The notes beneath the pieces were generated by a model. It had not been told where the DNA came from. It did not search any database and saw only the letters and a program-made list of their open reading frames with translations. A stretch of DNA of 64,000 bases, from the NCBI GenBank assembly GCA_963995525.1, contig OZ023213.1, positions 14,745,033-14,809,032 of the forward strand, written 5' to 3'. A program made the position numbers and the translations under genes. How positions within the stretch are numbered: the stretch's first letter is position 1; every line of letters starts with the position of its first letter. Positions 10,061 to 23,931 of this stretch are shown piece after piece. Source of the stretch: Escarpia spicata. Taxonomy: Eukaryota; Annelida; Polychaeta; Sabellida; Siboglinidae.

Positions 10061-10838
10061 ATATGCTCAGAAGGCAAATATAATTACGATATTATTCTGC
10101 CAAAATAATTGTTCATAAAGTTTTTTCATGCAATAACTTAACTAATTTGGTAGATTTTGAAATAGAGACACCGACACAACATATTTATTGTAAAGACGTA
10201 GCTTTATTTTAGCGAAATGTTCTCATACTGATGCTGGATACAGCGAACGTGTAGGACGTATATTCATAGAACATTCTGTCTCTACATGTTCGCTGTTTCC
10301 ATAATCTTGCGAAGTGAGACAGAGAGACCAGTGACAGCCACTACAAACGAGAAAATAACACAGTTATTTAGTGACGATATAGCTCTGGTATAACAATAAC
10401 AATTACAACACTAATCATAATAATTATTATTATTATAAAAACATCAGAGTAATAATAACAATTAATTGTAAAGATTTTACAAAAATGTACATCAACTTGG
10501 TAGATACGCATATGTGAACAGCAGCAATTGTGTAAATAACCGATCTGTATGTCACACTTTGCATTCAGGATTTCTCTTTCTGGAAACCAATTACAAGAGC
10601 TACATCAGTGAAAATAAAATAAAGCCAAAGAAATTACATTGTCAACTAGTATCGATCCCCTCATTCAATACAGGATACAATGTGACGATATAAGATACAC
10701 TGTGTGAACACTGAACATCGGTTACGATAACAGGCGCAGATGAATAACGGCGACGGCGAATAAGAATTCACAAAAGTTCTATGAAAAATAATGTATATTT
10801 CAAAGGGTAAATGAGTAAGTCACCTTCTATTTTTCTGC

Positions 10839-12445
10839 TTATCGCTCGCCACAACAGCCGTTGCACCTTCTGACACAACGATGGCGTTTGCAGTCGAAGT
10901 GACGCCTGTATCCGCTGCATCGCCTGTAGCGAAGGGGACGTCCCCACTTGCAGTAGACGTAGCGATTGCATCCGTTGCAGACTGTCGCCTGCCATCCGCT
11001 GTATTTCTCACAGTAAGTCTCTCTGCAGCCTACAAAAAACGTTATTTATACCTATTATGATAAGAGTATTCATTGGGAACATAATGAAAACAAAACATGA
11101 TATAACGTTAATTAAATCAGACTGCAATGGTTGTCACTAAGAACGTCTTACACCATTCGCATATCTACAAAAATACGCGGCACGCGTTGACTTCACGCAG
11201 TACATAAAAAGATCAATGTGTACTTTGTAAAACGAAGGTGACCGCTATTGCTACAAGGAAAGGAACAAAACGTATACGAACCGCATCGTCCCAATCTCGG
11301 GTAGTAAGACTGGTTCAATTCACATGTGCGGTAGTAGGTGGTGCCTCTGTTACATTTGTAATAGTAGCGACCGTAGAAGTAGGACGATGAGTAGTAGTGG
11401 GCGTTTCGGCTGTATCGACAGCGATCATTGCAGAGTCCTTCAAAACATAAACCACAATGACGTGATTTAAGAGTGTAGTCCACAACTATATACTCCAGAC
11501 GGCATGGGGTCAATGAAGTCTTTGGCTTATCTAGCGTCCAACAATTTCCCACCTACGGATATCCCGCGAACAGATGGCTGTCAATTTAATTTGTGAACAT
11601 ATTCATACCGCTAGCATTAACACAATTATGAGATAATTGTTTCCAGTCATTTACTGTCCTCAGAATGAATGAGTACTTTCTGATATCCAAAATACACTGA
11701 TTCTTCACTAATGTTGCGTTGTGCCCTCTGGTTATAATGTCTTCTATCAGTTTGAAGAAAATATTTCCATCAATATCCTCATAACCCTTGAATATCTTAA
11801 AATCTTCTATTTCGTCTCCTCTTAGTCCCCTAGTCTCTATTCTTGTCAACCCACTTTCTAATAGGCGTAACCAAGATCAACTTAATTATTATAATTAATT
11901 AAACCAATATTCAGCAATGTGATCGCTACTCTTACCACAGCTTCCAGAAACAGTGACGCATCGGTCCACGGGGCAACGGCCGTACACAACTCTCCTGCCG
12001 ACACATCTGTAGTAGTAGGGCAGAGGCTTCACCAGTGACGGGTAGAAGTAGTTAGAGCGACGATTCCTGCAGCAATCGTAGTCGTAACCGTTCCAACATC
12101 CGTCGTAACGGTAGTGCGCTGAAAGGAAAAGCAAGTAAACCTTCGAATTGTTCAATCTTGTCCAACATTCCATGATATTATAATACACACACACCAATTC
12201 GCATGCACGTATTGATGCATGCACGCACGCACGCGCGCGCGCGCGCACACACATGCACACACAATCAAACACGACTAGGCCAAATTATCCTAAAACACGA
12301 GAACATGCGCTCGTGTACGAGAAAGAGGACACAATCACAGACACAAACACCCGGCAACACTGTCAATTTTACTTGATAATAATACCGTACCTTCAGCCGC
12401 ATATACAGCAACAAGAGCCAGCAATGCAATGAACAACTTCGCCAT
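10839..12445 (-). CDS. Secreted three-module Cys-rich protein, copy 2
   Basis: Exons 12391-12445, 11936-12118, 11282-11437 and 10839-11029; 194 aa and open throughout. It differs from copy 1 at two residues: Ser117 to Thr beside Cys118 in module 2, and Lys167 to Arg two residues before Cys169 in module 3. No cysteine changes. The poly(A) signal is at 10203-10208 (minus). Confidence 0.85.
11586..11873 (-). mobile_element. Intronic LINE C-terminal fragment, unit 2
   Basis: Frame open as in unit 1, with Ile to Thr in the segment before VNDWKQL. Confidence 0.72.
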
Positions 12446-12927
12446 GATGTCAGGTTTTCACCTACAATTATATCCAGTGTTTTACATCTTAGGCCGTATC
12501 ACTGAATTATGTCTGCAGATATTTCAACGGATCTCTGCATTGAATTGTGTAATATAGCGTGAATGAAACTTGCATTCATTGCACATGACGCTTTGTTATT
12601 ACCTATATTAATGCCCGTATGTTGTGTAGATGTCTTGTTAGATGACAAACATGAGAGTAATACTTATCAAGTGTTAGACGACACACAACATATTTAAATA
12701 AACTCATTAACGAGACTATATTTTAAATCATTCATCCCATAATACGCATAAACAAAGTGAATGCCTTATACGTCCCTGATTTACCCATTCGTTATAGAAA
12801 ACGACTTGTTATTACATCGCCCAGTCTAAACTCTTGTTTAAGTTAGTATACTTGTGGTGATCGTCTAACAAATAAAGAACACATACCTATTTCAATATAT
12901 ATTTGTAAAAATGATTATCTTACTTAC

Positions 12928-13023
12928 CGTTTAGATAACGATGCGACCAACCGATCTTCGACTGAAGCAAGCTGTGCTAAAGTGTGGAAATGTTGCCGTA
13001 TTTATACACGTGTCTGAGTCACT
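12928..13023 (-). promoter_or_regulatory. Core promoter and 5'UTR exon of gene copy 2
   Basis: The TATA box is at 12998-13006 and the exon end at 12928 meets the consensus donor GTAAGT. A 2-bp loss upstream of the TATA box creates CACGTG, an E-box that the other copies lack. The AP-1-like site is retained. Confidence 0.65.
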
Positions 13024-13721
13024 GAGGCCTCGACGCTGAACAGGTAACAGTATTTGTTAGAAGTTAATCGAGTCACGACGAATTAGAAGACGAAGGGGTG
13101 TTGGTGATCCTAAATACAAAAATCTATAAAAACGAAACGTTGCCATACGATATAACTTATATGTGTCTGTTCTAATCGTCGTCTAATCCAAAATTAACAC
13201 AGTTTTATAGCAATATAACAAGTGTGGTGTGATAAAGTAAACACAATGCACTTTCCTAAACCACCTCACTTAAGATTCTCTTTAATCGATTCATCGTACT
13301 TCACCCGAGCAAACATTAATAATATGTCGTGTTACTGTACAACTGTTTTTCCTCGTTTTTCGTGTTTTCTTATTTGAATTATGACCAGGTAATTACTTAG
13401 TTGACAAATTGCCTTTGTTAGCGTGTTTGTTTTTGCCAACTCATATTATACATAACGTTTCACAATTCTGGTTTTTCACATGTTGGCTCCAACTGACGTC
13501 ATATCATGACACATACGTGTGCGATACATTGATGTAAATGTCAGCAAATTGATTAAGTATCCGGATAGTTTCTTGCAATGTGGATATACATGTAGTTTTA
13601 ACACGCGAACAAGTTGTTCATCCGAATTCTCTGAAATATGACATATTTGAAAAAGAATGTTTTAAGAAAAAAAGCAGTTAGGGTGGCGAAAGAGATTACG
13701 AGTATTTCGTGAGCACATATG

Positions 13722-13840
13722 TCAATTACACTTGACGATATGGCTTTATACTCCCATCATCTTTCTTGTGGACCAACTTGGGTATCAACACTGCTGTAGC
13801 GCTACATTGATCTGTTCCACCTCTTTCTTTCAGAATGCTG
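13722..13840 (-). mobile_element. Possible gypsy-type RT relic, best preserved in unit 2
   Basis: The minus strand reads KKEVEQINVAL in one frame, then AVLIPKLVHKKDDGSIKPYRQ (one frame shift) before a stop. This resembles the start of Ty3/gypsy RT, where an E-x-x-x-Q-I helix precedes PVVLVKKKDGS and DYRQL. The other five units lack 45 bp within the KKDDGS part and 15 bp upstream. The match is short and the D-Y-R box is degenerate. Confidence 0.35.
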
Positions 13841-15646
13841 GTTTTGTGACGATGTTTTTGCATGTGTCCTGAAATGTTTTGTGTGACAGCCTGCTCACTA
13901 CACCATCTGACGAGCAGAGGAAGAACATTTCCCTATGAACGCCGCCTGTGTCTAGAATTTCCTAGATATGTGATAAGAAACTATCGTTATTTATCTGGTA
14001 AATATAATATAATTGAATGAATGAATGAATTTTGTATTTGTGTTCAACAAGTGAAACACGGACATGTTCCAATATCATTTATGTAGAAACTAGTTTACAT
14101 AATTTTTTTCATACACGTGCTACTAAGGGATACTAGCAATTAGCAATGTTGCAATGGCTATGCTTAAAAAGCGTGCGTGCATTGAAAGATTAAAGACGCA
14201 CCTGCCGTCGTGTAAGTTGTTTTTGTCATACAACGGTTTGTGAAAAAATACAGACACTTGTTTTTACCATGTTAAAGCACTCTACAATACATCATGTTTC
14301 CTTAGCAGCAACAGAGCGTCCTGTAGGTAGACAACAATGAGTTTTGTACAATAAAATAATAATTGTTGACATTCGTGCGGAGATCAGCTGTTCAGAAAGA
14401 TATACACATGCGTGTTTTGTGATGTCAGGTGAATACCAACTATTGAAAAGCAGCAGAATAGAAATTTATCCCTGAATGACGTGGATGCCCAGAACACTAT
14501 GATGATTGCATATTGGAATAAACAGTACCCAACAAACGAGGAGTTCCATAATATATATACTCATGCGCACATACACATAAATGCTGTCAAATATTCATAA
14601 CATCAATTGCGGGAAGGTGTACGATCGCGACCACGACCAATTGCGCCGAACGAATTTAATTAGTGCAATGCACGATTATTACGCGAGTCTTTCTTAAAAA
14701 CCATGCTACTTTTTCAATTCGATGAAATTTCGTCATTAACTGGTTTAAAGTAACAACCAACGCCCTACGCCCGATCCTGTATTACGAGAGCGAGAGACAG
14801 AGAGCGCGAGAGAGACAGAGGAAGAGAGCGAGACAGAGAGAAATAAAGCGAGAGAGAGGGAGTGAGAAAGATATACAGTCAGAGACACTATGAGGAAGAG
14901 AGGGAGAAAGAGGGGGAAAACAGAAAGATGTACATTTATTTTGATTAAAATATGTCTAGAGAAAGCTAGAAAACATACACAAAATTAAACTGTGTTTATA
15001 GCATGAGAAGATGTAATAAACATAACCCTATACATTGGTCAGGGAGAACGTCACTCAAACCGGACTGACAACTAGCGTATGGCCTCCATTACGAGTACAA
15101 AGCCAATTTTAAGAGGTATGAGGAAAGATCTTACCACCGATGCCACCGCCTACGGTTAGGATCAGTAAGTAAGCACTACAATTTACTACACTAGTATACA
15201 TCGTTCGAAATTTTGAATCAATAACTCGTTTGATCTAATAATTCAAATCATCAGTAAAGTTGAGTAACTAGTATGAAATATTCAGGTGAATGTGCGACAA
15301 AAGTATGGTAATTTATTAATGTGTTGATATTGTCGTAATTCATAGATGTCTCAAAAACACGTCCCACAAACGTTTAATGTTTGGGAGGCTAACTATCTTC
15401 CCTTAAAGTCACCTTCGTCAAACTACCAGATGCAATACTTTGTTTAACTGCTTAGTCAAACGATGCCGTTTTTTTTTAACGAATAAACCATCGGTCAGAT
15501 ACACATGTTTGTTTTCTTAAATATGCCAAGAGAATCACGAAAAGAGGAACGTCGGAGTAACTAAGTATACATTGCTCATTTGCCTTTGGCGAACATAAAC
15601 AACGCATTGAAAAATATATGCATTATGTTTATAGACTTTTCTCCTC

Positions 15647-16527
15647 TTTATTGCTCATTGGCACATAGGGTGGAAACAAGGGTCCTCCACCTTCTCCTGA
15701 ATGCAGCTATCTTTGTAGTTTGGCACCAGCTTACATGTAGTTCTTTGAGTTATTTTTATACAGTCTTCCTCCTTGTTTGTTTCGGTCGTCCTTGTTTTCT
15801 TTTTTCCTTCAGGTGTCGATATGAGTGCTCCTTTGCAAATACTGTCGTCTTTTGTTCACAGGATATGGCTGAGCAATCTCCACCTTCTTGTGATGAATTT
15901 ATTTTTCATATTGTTTTGTCTAATAATTCTGAGCATTTGCTTGTTGGAGAATCGTCGTGTTCAGAATATTTTCATTATATTTCGAAGGCATTTTGTTGAA
16001 AGGTAGTAAGGTGTTTGGTGTCAAGTTCTGTCATACGCCAGCATTGTGATCCATACAGATAAATTGTGAATACACAGCTTCGGCATAGTCTCAGGCTTTA
16101 CTTCTAGAATATATTGTTGATCTCCAAACGGGTTTCTGTTTGAAGAAAACCTGTCTGGTCTTGATCATGCGATTCGTTATGTCAACATCGGCCTCTGCAA
16201 ATTTGCACACAATTCGTCCCAGATAGGTAAAGGTATATGTGGTTTGCATTTATTCATGATTGAGGTAGATCTATACCGGATTTCTCTGATTGATTCCCAT
16301 CACCTTTGATTTCTTTTTGTTTATCTTTAGTTCTAATTTGTTGGTGGTGTATTTTCGTGTGTTTGTCTTTTCCTGATTGTCATGTCGCATATGAGACAGG
16401 ACTGCTACATTATAATCGAATTCGACGTCATCGAGAAATGAAAACGTTGTCCATCGTCTCCCTTCTGTTGGTCTTGTTGTTGTGTTTTCATAATCGAAGG
16501 AATAATATTACTAAGATATTCCACTAA
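15647..16527 (-). mobile_element. RTE-like LINE RT relic, unit 2
   Basis: Same relic as in unit 1, but 5 bp shorter at the VWRSTIYY segment (near 16108). This shifts the frame after that point. Confidence 0.72.
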
Positions 16528-16686
16528 AACCGGATGCTCTATAGCAGCATTCAGAGAGCATAGCGTAACAAGCTTTTATTTGATTGACCAGTCAACTGGT
16601 TCATCAGCAGATGCCCACTGCGTATGGCACGCGGTGGACATAGGTCGTGAAGAGGCAGTTAATTAATAACATATTTTGGCACAAGA

Positions 16687-17540
16687 TATCACCAACAATA
16701 CGCGGAATGGCACAATTTCATGTATCTTTTTGATGTTGACCTTGTTCAACCTACACTCCACAGTTAGGCCACCACTTTACAATTCCATGCCAATCATATT
16801 GACGGGGATACATTGCGCATGGGTGTACACCATTGTCCAGTGTACGTAGACAAAGTAGATAATTATGCAAACATTGTAACTGTACAACGTTTGCGGAATG
16901 GCGCAGTTTTGAACACTCATCACTTGGTGATGACCTTGCTTGACCTTCACTCCACACTTACTGCACCACTTGGTAGGTCCCCGTAGTATCCTGTATTTAA
17001 GGGGAGACAGTACTTTTTCAAAATGTATATTACATGGTCATGAGTAAATGTGTAACGAAGGTAGGCTATATGCCACCATTGGTACAGTATAACGTTTGCG
17101 GGACGGTGCAATTTTGAATGTTTATCAATTGACGGTGACACAAACTCCATCAACTGATACCTCCAAGTGATAAATCATTTGGATGGGAAGAAATTGTTCT
17201 TTCGCGGTATATGTAACATGTCCATAGACTTGCAGTCGATACAGGGTAATTGTAACCAAATAACGTTCCCGGTATTCCAAAAGTTCAGATATTCATAATT
17301 TTGTGGAGATATGGTTTGACATTAGCTCCAAATTTATTATACAGTGAAACAGCTTGATATCGTATCGTGTTTTGACAGGGCACCAATACGCTTTCCAAAA
17401 ATACATGGCATAGCTATTTTATTATTAGAGAAATAGATATGCTACCATTGTAATTATAATACGCTTGCGGAAGCGGATAATTTCGAAATATAATCATTTG
17501 ACGGTGACCTTGTTTGCCCTTGGAATCATGCTAGTTCTAC
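16687..17540. repeat. Five degenerate repeats of about 190 bp, unit 2
   Basis: Same five-monomer block, aligned along its length with unit 1. Confidence 0.7.
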
Positions 17541-18062
17541 GACAGGCCTCGTTGTGAAGGCCATATCTAGGGTATACCCTTTGAGTTTTTGTATGGGGAG
17601 GGGGACATTTGAGTCTGCCCTTTAAGTAGTGCCTATCGCTCGTCTATTGAGGATATATCAACGAATATCATGAAGTTATATTGGTCAGAGCTAATTTCTA
17701 TATTCATCCGACAAATATGCCTACTATGATTTGTTCACTAACGCAATGAGTTAATACAAAAACGCTCAAGGGTGCCAGAGTTGCACCGGTCGGATTATTG
17801 ACCTAGAATATTAGAAGGTCACAAAAATGCAACAAAACACCGTTCGGTCCCTAATGCTCGGTCCACCTTCATCTCAAGTCGGTATCAAGATAATATCTAG
17901 AAATACAAATATGTCGCTGGATATACCCACCGATTGGTTTTGGCGTTTTGAGTTATTGCTATTTAAAACAGTGTTTATTTATTTACTTTTATTATAACAC
18001 TAACTTTAGTTGGCCACCAAATAGCACTAGCGCATGAATAAACACAAAGTCAACATTGACAA

Positions 18063-19301
18063 ATAAACAGGCTATTGTGATATGTTCGCGTATTCCTCTT
18101 GGTGACCTTGTGGCGGAATGGCCCCACCTTTTTGTAATTGCATGTGTCTATTGGTGGTGGAATGTTTGTATTGTTTGCTTAGGTTTATATTCATAGTGGT
18201 TTTATACTTCTATAGCGACAAATAATGTATGTCTATATATTGTCGTCATGTTGTAGGAATGTGTGCCTGAGAAACATTGATGGGGCTGTACAAGGGTTCA
18301 GTTTCCCATCTGGTTTGCATGTTATACATCACATTCCTACTATCTTTATGCCCAAAAGTGGCTGCATTAGAAGCAATCCACTTTCCAATAAAAACGTCAT
18401 CCTTTGGCCAATTTCAATTCTCAAACTACAATGGGCTTGTGTTGGTTATTGCATAAATGAAGGTATGAACGCAGAGCATAATGTATTTTATGCAATGGCC
18501 AGGACAGGCCTAGTGCGAGTAGTGAGGTAACTGGCTGAGGCTATAATTACTTCCAGCTGTCTGGCTAAATAAAACCGCCCAGCGCCTTCAGCCAATCATG
18601 ACATGCCAGGATTAGGCCCCAGCCTACGATTTGGATTAGCGGCTAAGCCGCCACTTGCGCGTTAGGTATCTGTGTGTCATGTCGTGTATATCCTGATATT
18701 TCTAAATCCGCCCTCCTCTCCACCTTTTTGCCTAGGCACGTATAGTTATACAACTACTGTACACCGTTGGTAAAAAAAGAAGTTGGAAAATTTCGCAACG
18801 CTTTCCCAAATTTCGAGTTAACACAGGGCATATCCCAAATTCTTGAATGTGTTGGGTTTTGGTGCGTCGACAGGCTTTTTGTTTTACAAACGGTATATAT
18901 TTTTCCTTATGTTTATACAGGATAGGCGGAAGGCGGAATGGCCCCACCTTTTTGTAATTGCATGTGTCTATTGGTGGTGGAATGTTTGTATTGTTTGCTT
19001 AGGTTTATATTCATAGTGGTGTTATACTTCTATAGCGACAAATAATGTATGTCTGTATATTGTCGTCATGTTGTAGGAATGTGTGCCTGAGAAACTTTGA
19101 TGGGGCTGTACAAGGGTTCAGTTTCCCATCTGGTTTGCATGTTATACATCACATTCCTACTATCTTTATGCCCAAAAGTGGCTGCATTAGAAGCAATTCA
19201 CTTTTCAATAAAAACGTCATCTTTTGCCCAATTTCAATTCTCAAACTACAATGGGCTTGTGTTGGTTATTGCATAAACAGGCTATTGTGATATGTTCGCC
19301 G
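18063..19301. repeat. Expanded direct-repeat segment with 474-bp insert, unit 2
   Basis: A 346-bp stretch occurs twice, at 18112-18457 and 18932-19277, with several substitutions between copies. The 474 bp between them (18458-18931) occurs nowhere else in the window. The left 29-bp repeat is truncated (18063-18090) and the 30-odd bases after it in other units are missing; the right one (19273-19301) is intact. The inserted 474 bp shows no coding motif I recognise. Confidence 0.8.
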
Positions 19302-19786
19302 CACATCAAGAACAAACTGTCAATGCTTCACATAGCACTTGCCACTTGATAGTGAATATTTACACTGCGGCCAGGAACATTGGTATTTTCTTTGATGATT
19401 CAGCAAATGTGTCAAGTGGTATATCTTGATAAACACAGTATTGGAAGAAGTCGAAATCGTCTAGATCAGAACACCAAGCAGAAGAATGTGCATACCTACG
19501 TAACCTCTCGTTATAACAGTGAAACTTTTTAATATACACATTTATTTATTTTATTTCTTATTACTTTCTTTGAACTTGTCGTTTTAAATAGTATGCATTG
19601 TTGTTACGTTTCATATTGTTTACTATTTATTATTGTTATAAACATTAGTGTTTTTAATAATCATGATATATATATAGGACATAGATTATAATGCGACTCT
19701 AATTTGTAATAATTACGTATTTTTGGCGCAGAGAAATTATGTTACATTATTACTAGTATTAACATGTGCGGCGCGGTGTCAAAAAA

Positions 19787-20022
19787 CTATTTAACATAAA
19801 TTTCATGCTCCACAGGTATCCAACGCAGCTGTCGTATTACCGCCGTCATGCTGTAGTGGTCACACCGATGAATGCAGAGGTCGACACGCGCAAATACTCG
19901 CTGAATCATCTCAACGATATGAACCAGCTTTTTGGTATTGCAGACCAGGGCCACTTTTCAGAAGTCGAGCTGCGACGTGATCAGTTCTTGTATGCTCAGA
20001 TGCGGCAGAGATGTGATTCGCG
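19787..20022 (-). mobile_element. CR1/L2-like LINE relic, unit 2
   Basis: Same relic as in unit 1, with two replacements relative to it in the plus-strand shadow frame. The internal stop is conserved. Confidence 0.6.
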
Positions 20023-20804
20023 CAACACCACATGATTGACGTGCTCGACAGAATGCGTGTGCATAGAAGATGAACTTTTCCTCGCTTTATATCTGAGGCA
20101 CCGTAGTATCTTGAATTAATTGACGACGCTTCGTATGAAAATAACACATTTTCTCTGTTTGGAATTCGGTCTTGTATGTACACGTGCTTTTCGCTATTTT
20201 GGTTTATTACGCGACCTACTCGTCGATTAGCAGAGTACGTGTAATAACAATAAAATAAATAAGGCGCTCACTAACGATGAACTGCTCAAACCTTTATTAT
20301 AGTATACGTGCTACATACGGAGTGCATATGTTCAACCCGATAACAATGAACATATTGTTATACAGATGAGACATTCTATATCTTACACCCATCAACTGTG
20401 AAGATCAATTTGTTGTTTCTAGGCATGTTTCTTTGCTGTGTTCTTTTGCACTTTTTATTTAAAAAATCATATGTGTCAGACGGTATGTTATCAAAACCAA
20501 GGCGTACACATAAAATCTCGCATGGCTCTCTTATGTTTGGTAGATAAACTGTCGCTAAATATCATTGATATAGCGTATTTCGCTATTCTATAAAGTATTC
20601 CAATGTGGTGATGCTGTTACCAACTACGTGTGTCTCCAATCTGTATATGGTATGAAGGCAGAGTGGTACATAGAACGAATAAACACTACAACTGACTTTA
20701 GCGGAAATAGAAGAGGTGGCGAATATATGGTTTCAGCGTTTGTAGAATGGAAAATAATTGTAAAACACGCAAGACAAATCCGAAGAATGTATTTGAACAT
20801 TCGG

Positions 20805-20962
20805 ATACACACCTACAAAACACACACTCACACACACAAACACTGACATTCACAAAAACACACACACAAACACATATACAAACATACACACACACACACA
20901 CACACACAAACACACATACAATTCACACACACATACACATACATATACACGCACACACGCAC
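20805..20962. repeat. CA microsatellite ending unit 2
   Basis: Imperfect (CA)n, with CATACA and CAATTCACA variants not seen in the other tracts. Confidence 0.95.
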
Positions 20963-21740
20963 ATATGCTCAGAAGGCAAATATAATTACGATATTATTCT
21001 GCCAAAATAATTGTTCATAATGTTTTTTCATGCAATAGCTTAACTAATTTGGTAGATTTTGAAATAGAGACACCGACACAACATATTTATTGTAAAGAAG
21101 TAGCTTTATTTCAGCGAAATGTTCTCATACTGATGCTGGATACAGCGAACGTGTAGGACGTATATTCATAAAACATTCTGTCCCTACATGCTCGCTTTTT
21201 CCATAATCTTGCGAAGTGAGACAGAGAGACCAGTGCCAGCCACTACAAACGAGAAAATAACACAGTTATTTAGTGACGATATAACTCTGGTATAACAATA
21301 ACAATTACAACACTAATCATAATAATTATTATTATTATAAAAACATCAGAGTAATAATAACTATTAATTGTAAAGATTTTACAAAAATTTACATCAACTT
21401 GATAGATACGCATATGTGAACAGCAGCAATTGTGTAAATAACCGATCGGTATGTCACACTTTGCATTCAGGATTTCTCTTTCTGGAAACCAATTACAAGA
21501 GCTACATCAGTGAAAAGAAAATAAAGCCAAAGAAATTACATTGTCAACTAGTATCGATCCCCTCATTCAATACAGGATACAATGTGACGATATAAGATAC
21601 ACTGTCTGAACACTGAACATCGGTTACGGTAACAGGCGCAGATGAATAACGGGGACGGCGAATAAGAATTCACAAAAGTTCTTTGAAAAATAATGTATAT
21701 TTCAAAGGGTAAATGAGTAAGTCACCTTCTATTTTTCTAC

Positions 21741-23347
21741 TTATCGCTCGCCACAACAGCCGTTGCACCTTCTGACACAACGATGGCGTTTGCAGTCGAA
21801 GTGACGCCTGTATCCGCTGCATCGCTTGTAGCGAAGGGGACGTCCCCACTTGCAGTAGACGTAGCGATTGCATCCGTTGCAGACTGTCGCCTGCCATCCG
21901 CTGTATTTCTCACAGTAATTCTCTCTGCAGCCTACAAAAAACGTTATTTATACCTTTTATGATAAGAGTATTCATTGGGAATATAATGAAAACAAAACAT
22001 GATATAACGTTAATTAAATCAGACTGCCATGGTTGTCACTAAGAACGTCTTACACCATTCGCATATCTACAAAAATACGCGGCACGCGTTGACTTCACGC
22101 TGTACATAAAAAGATCAATGTGTACTTTGTAAAACGAAGGTGACCGCTATTGCTACAAGGAAAGGAACAAAACGTATACGAACCGCATCGTCCCAATCTC
22201 GGGTAGTAAGACTGGTTCAATTCACATGAGCGGTAGTAGGTGGTGCCTCTGTTACATTTGTAATAGTAACGACCGTAGAAGTAGGACGATGAGTAGTAGT
22301 GGGCGTTTCGGCTGTATCGACAGCGATCATTGCAGAGTCCTTCAAAACATAAACCACAATGACGTGATTTAAGAGTGTAGTCCACAACTATATACTCCAG
22401 ACGGCATGGGGTCAATGAAGTCTTTGGCTTATCTAGCGTCCAACAATTTCCAACCTACGGATATCCCGCGAACAGATGGCTGTCAATTTAATTTGTGAAC
22501 ATATTCATACCGCTAGCATTAACACAATTATGAGATAATTGTTTCCAGTCATTTACTGTCCTCAGAATGAATGAGTACTTTCTGATATCCAAAATACACT
22601 GATTCTTCACTAATGTTGCGTTGTGCCCTCTGGTTATAATGTCTTCTATCAGTTTGAAGAAAATATTTCCATCAATATCCTCTTAACCCTTGAATATCTT
22701 AAAATATTATATTTCGTCTCCTCTTAGTCCCCTAGTCTCTATTCTTGTCAACCCACTTTCTAGAAGGCGTAACCAAGATCAACTTAATTATTATAATTAA
22801 TTAAACCAATATTCAGCAATGTGATTGCTACTCTTACCACAGCTTCCAGAGACAGTGACGCATCGGTCCACGGGGCAACGGCCGTACACAACTCTCCTGC
22901 CGACACATCTGTAGTAGTAGGGCAGAGGCTTCACCAGTGACGGGTAGAAGTAGTTAGAGCGACGATTCCTGCAGCAATCGTAGTCGTAACCGTTCCAACA
23001 TCCGTCGTAACGGTAGTGCGCTGAAAGGAAAAGCAAGTAAACCTTCGAATTGTTCAATCTTGTCCAACATTCCATGATATTATAATACACACACACCAAT
23101 TTGCATGCACGTATTTATGCATGCACGCACGCACGCGCGCGCGCGCACACACACATGCACACACAATCAAACACGACTAAGCCAAATTATCCTAAAACAC
23201 GAGAACATGCGCTCGTGTACGAGAAAGAGGACAAAATCACAGACACAAACACCCGGCAACACTGTCAATTTTACTTGATAATAATACCGTACCTTCAGCC
23301 GCATATACAGCAACAAGAGCCAGCAATGCAATGAACAACTTCGCCAT
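21741..23347 (-). CDS. Secreted three-module Cys-rich protein, copy 3
   Basis: Exons 23293-23347, 22838-23020, 22184-22339 and 21741-21931; 194 aa and open throughout. The one difference from copy 1 is Thr136 to Asn at the start of module 3, two residues before Cys138. The new Asn is followed by Tyr-Cys, so it could form an N-x-C sequon. Poly(A) signal at 21105-21110 (minus). Confidence 0.85.
22488..22774 (-). mobile_element. Intronic LINE C-terminal fragment, unit 3 (stop inside)
   Basis: The only copy with an in-frame stop. CTCATAACCC of the other units is CTTAACCC-like here (near 22682), turning the Tyr codon of KGYED into TAA. Confidence 0.72.
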
Positions 23348-23835
23348 GATGTCAGGTTTTCACCTACAATTATATCCAGTGTTTTACATCTTAGGCCGTA
23401 TCACTGAATTATGTCTGCAGATATTTCAACGGATCTCTGCATTGAATTGTGTAATATAGCGTGAATGAAACTTGCATTCATTGCACATGACGCTTTGTTA
23501 TTACCTATATTAATGCTCGTATGTTGTGTGGATGTCTTGTTAGATGACAAACATGAGAATAATACTTACCAAGTGTTAGACGACACACAACATATTTAAA
23601 TAAACTCATTAACGAGACTATATTTTAAATCATTCATCCCATAATACGCTTAAACAAAGTGAATGCCTTATACGTCCCTGATTTACCCATTCGTTATAGA
23701 AAACGACTTGTTATTACATCGCCCAGTCTAAACTCTTGTTTAAGTTAGTTTACTTGTGGTGATCGTCTAACAAATAAAGAACACATACCTATTTCAATAT
23801 ATATTTGTAAACGTAAAAATGATTATCTTACTTAC

Positions 23836-23931
23836 CGTTTAGATAACGATGCGACCAACCGATCTTCGACTGAAGCAAGTTGTGCTAACGTGTGGAAATG
23901 TTGCCGTATTTATACACCTGTGTCTGAGTCA
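23836..23931 (-). promoter_or_regulatory. Core promoter and 5'UTR exon of gene copy 3
   Basis: TATA box at 23906-23914; exon ends at 23836 with donor GTAAGT. The AP-1-like site is present. Confidence 0.65.

Larger units (their letters stand above)
10061..20962 (-). repeat. Tandem array unit 2 (10,902 bp)
   Basis: The longest unit. The excess comes from an 820-bp partial duplication at 18112-18931. It also keeps 45 and 15 bp near 13730-13830 that the other units lack. Its first part (10061 to about 10,620) shares private variants with unit 6, for example ATGTTCGCTGTTTCC. Confidence 0.95.

Noticed and set aside
9800..10118. His/Thr-rich and Cys/Val-rich frames around the CA tracts
   Set aside because: Translations of a (CA)n microsatellite.
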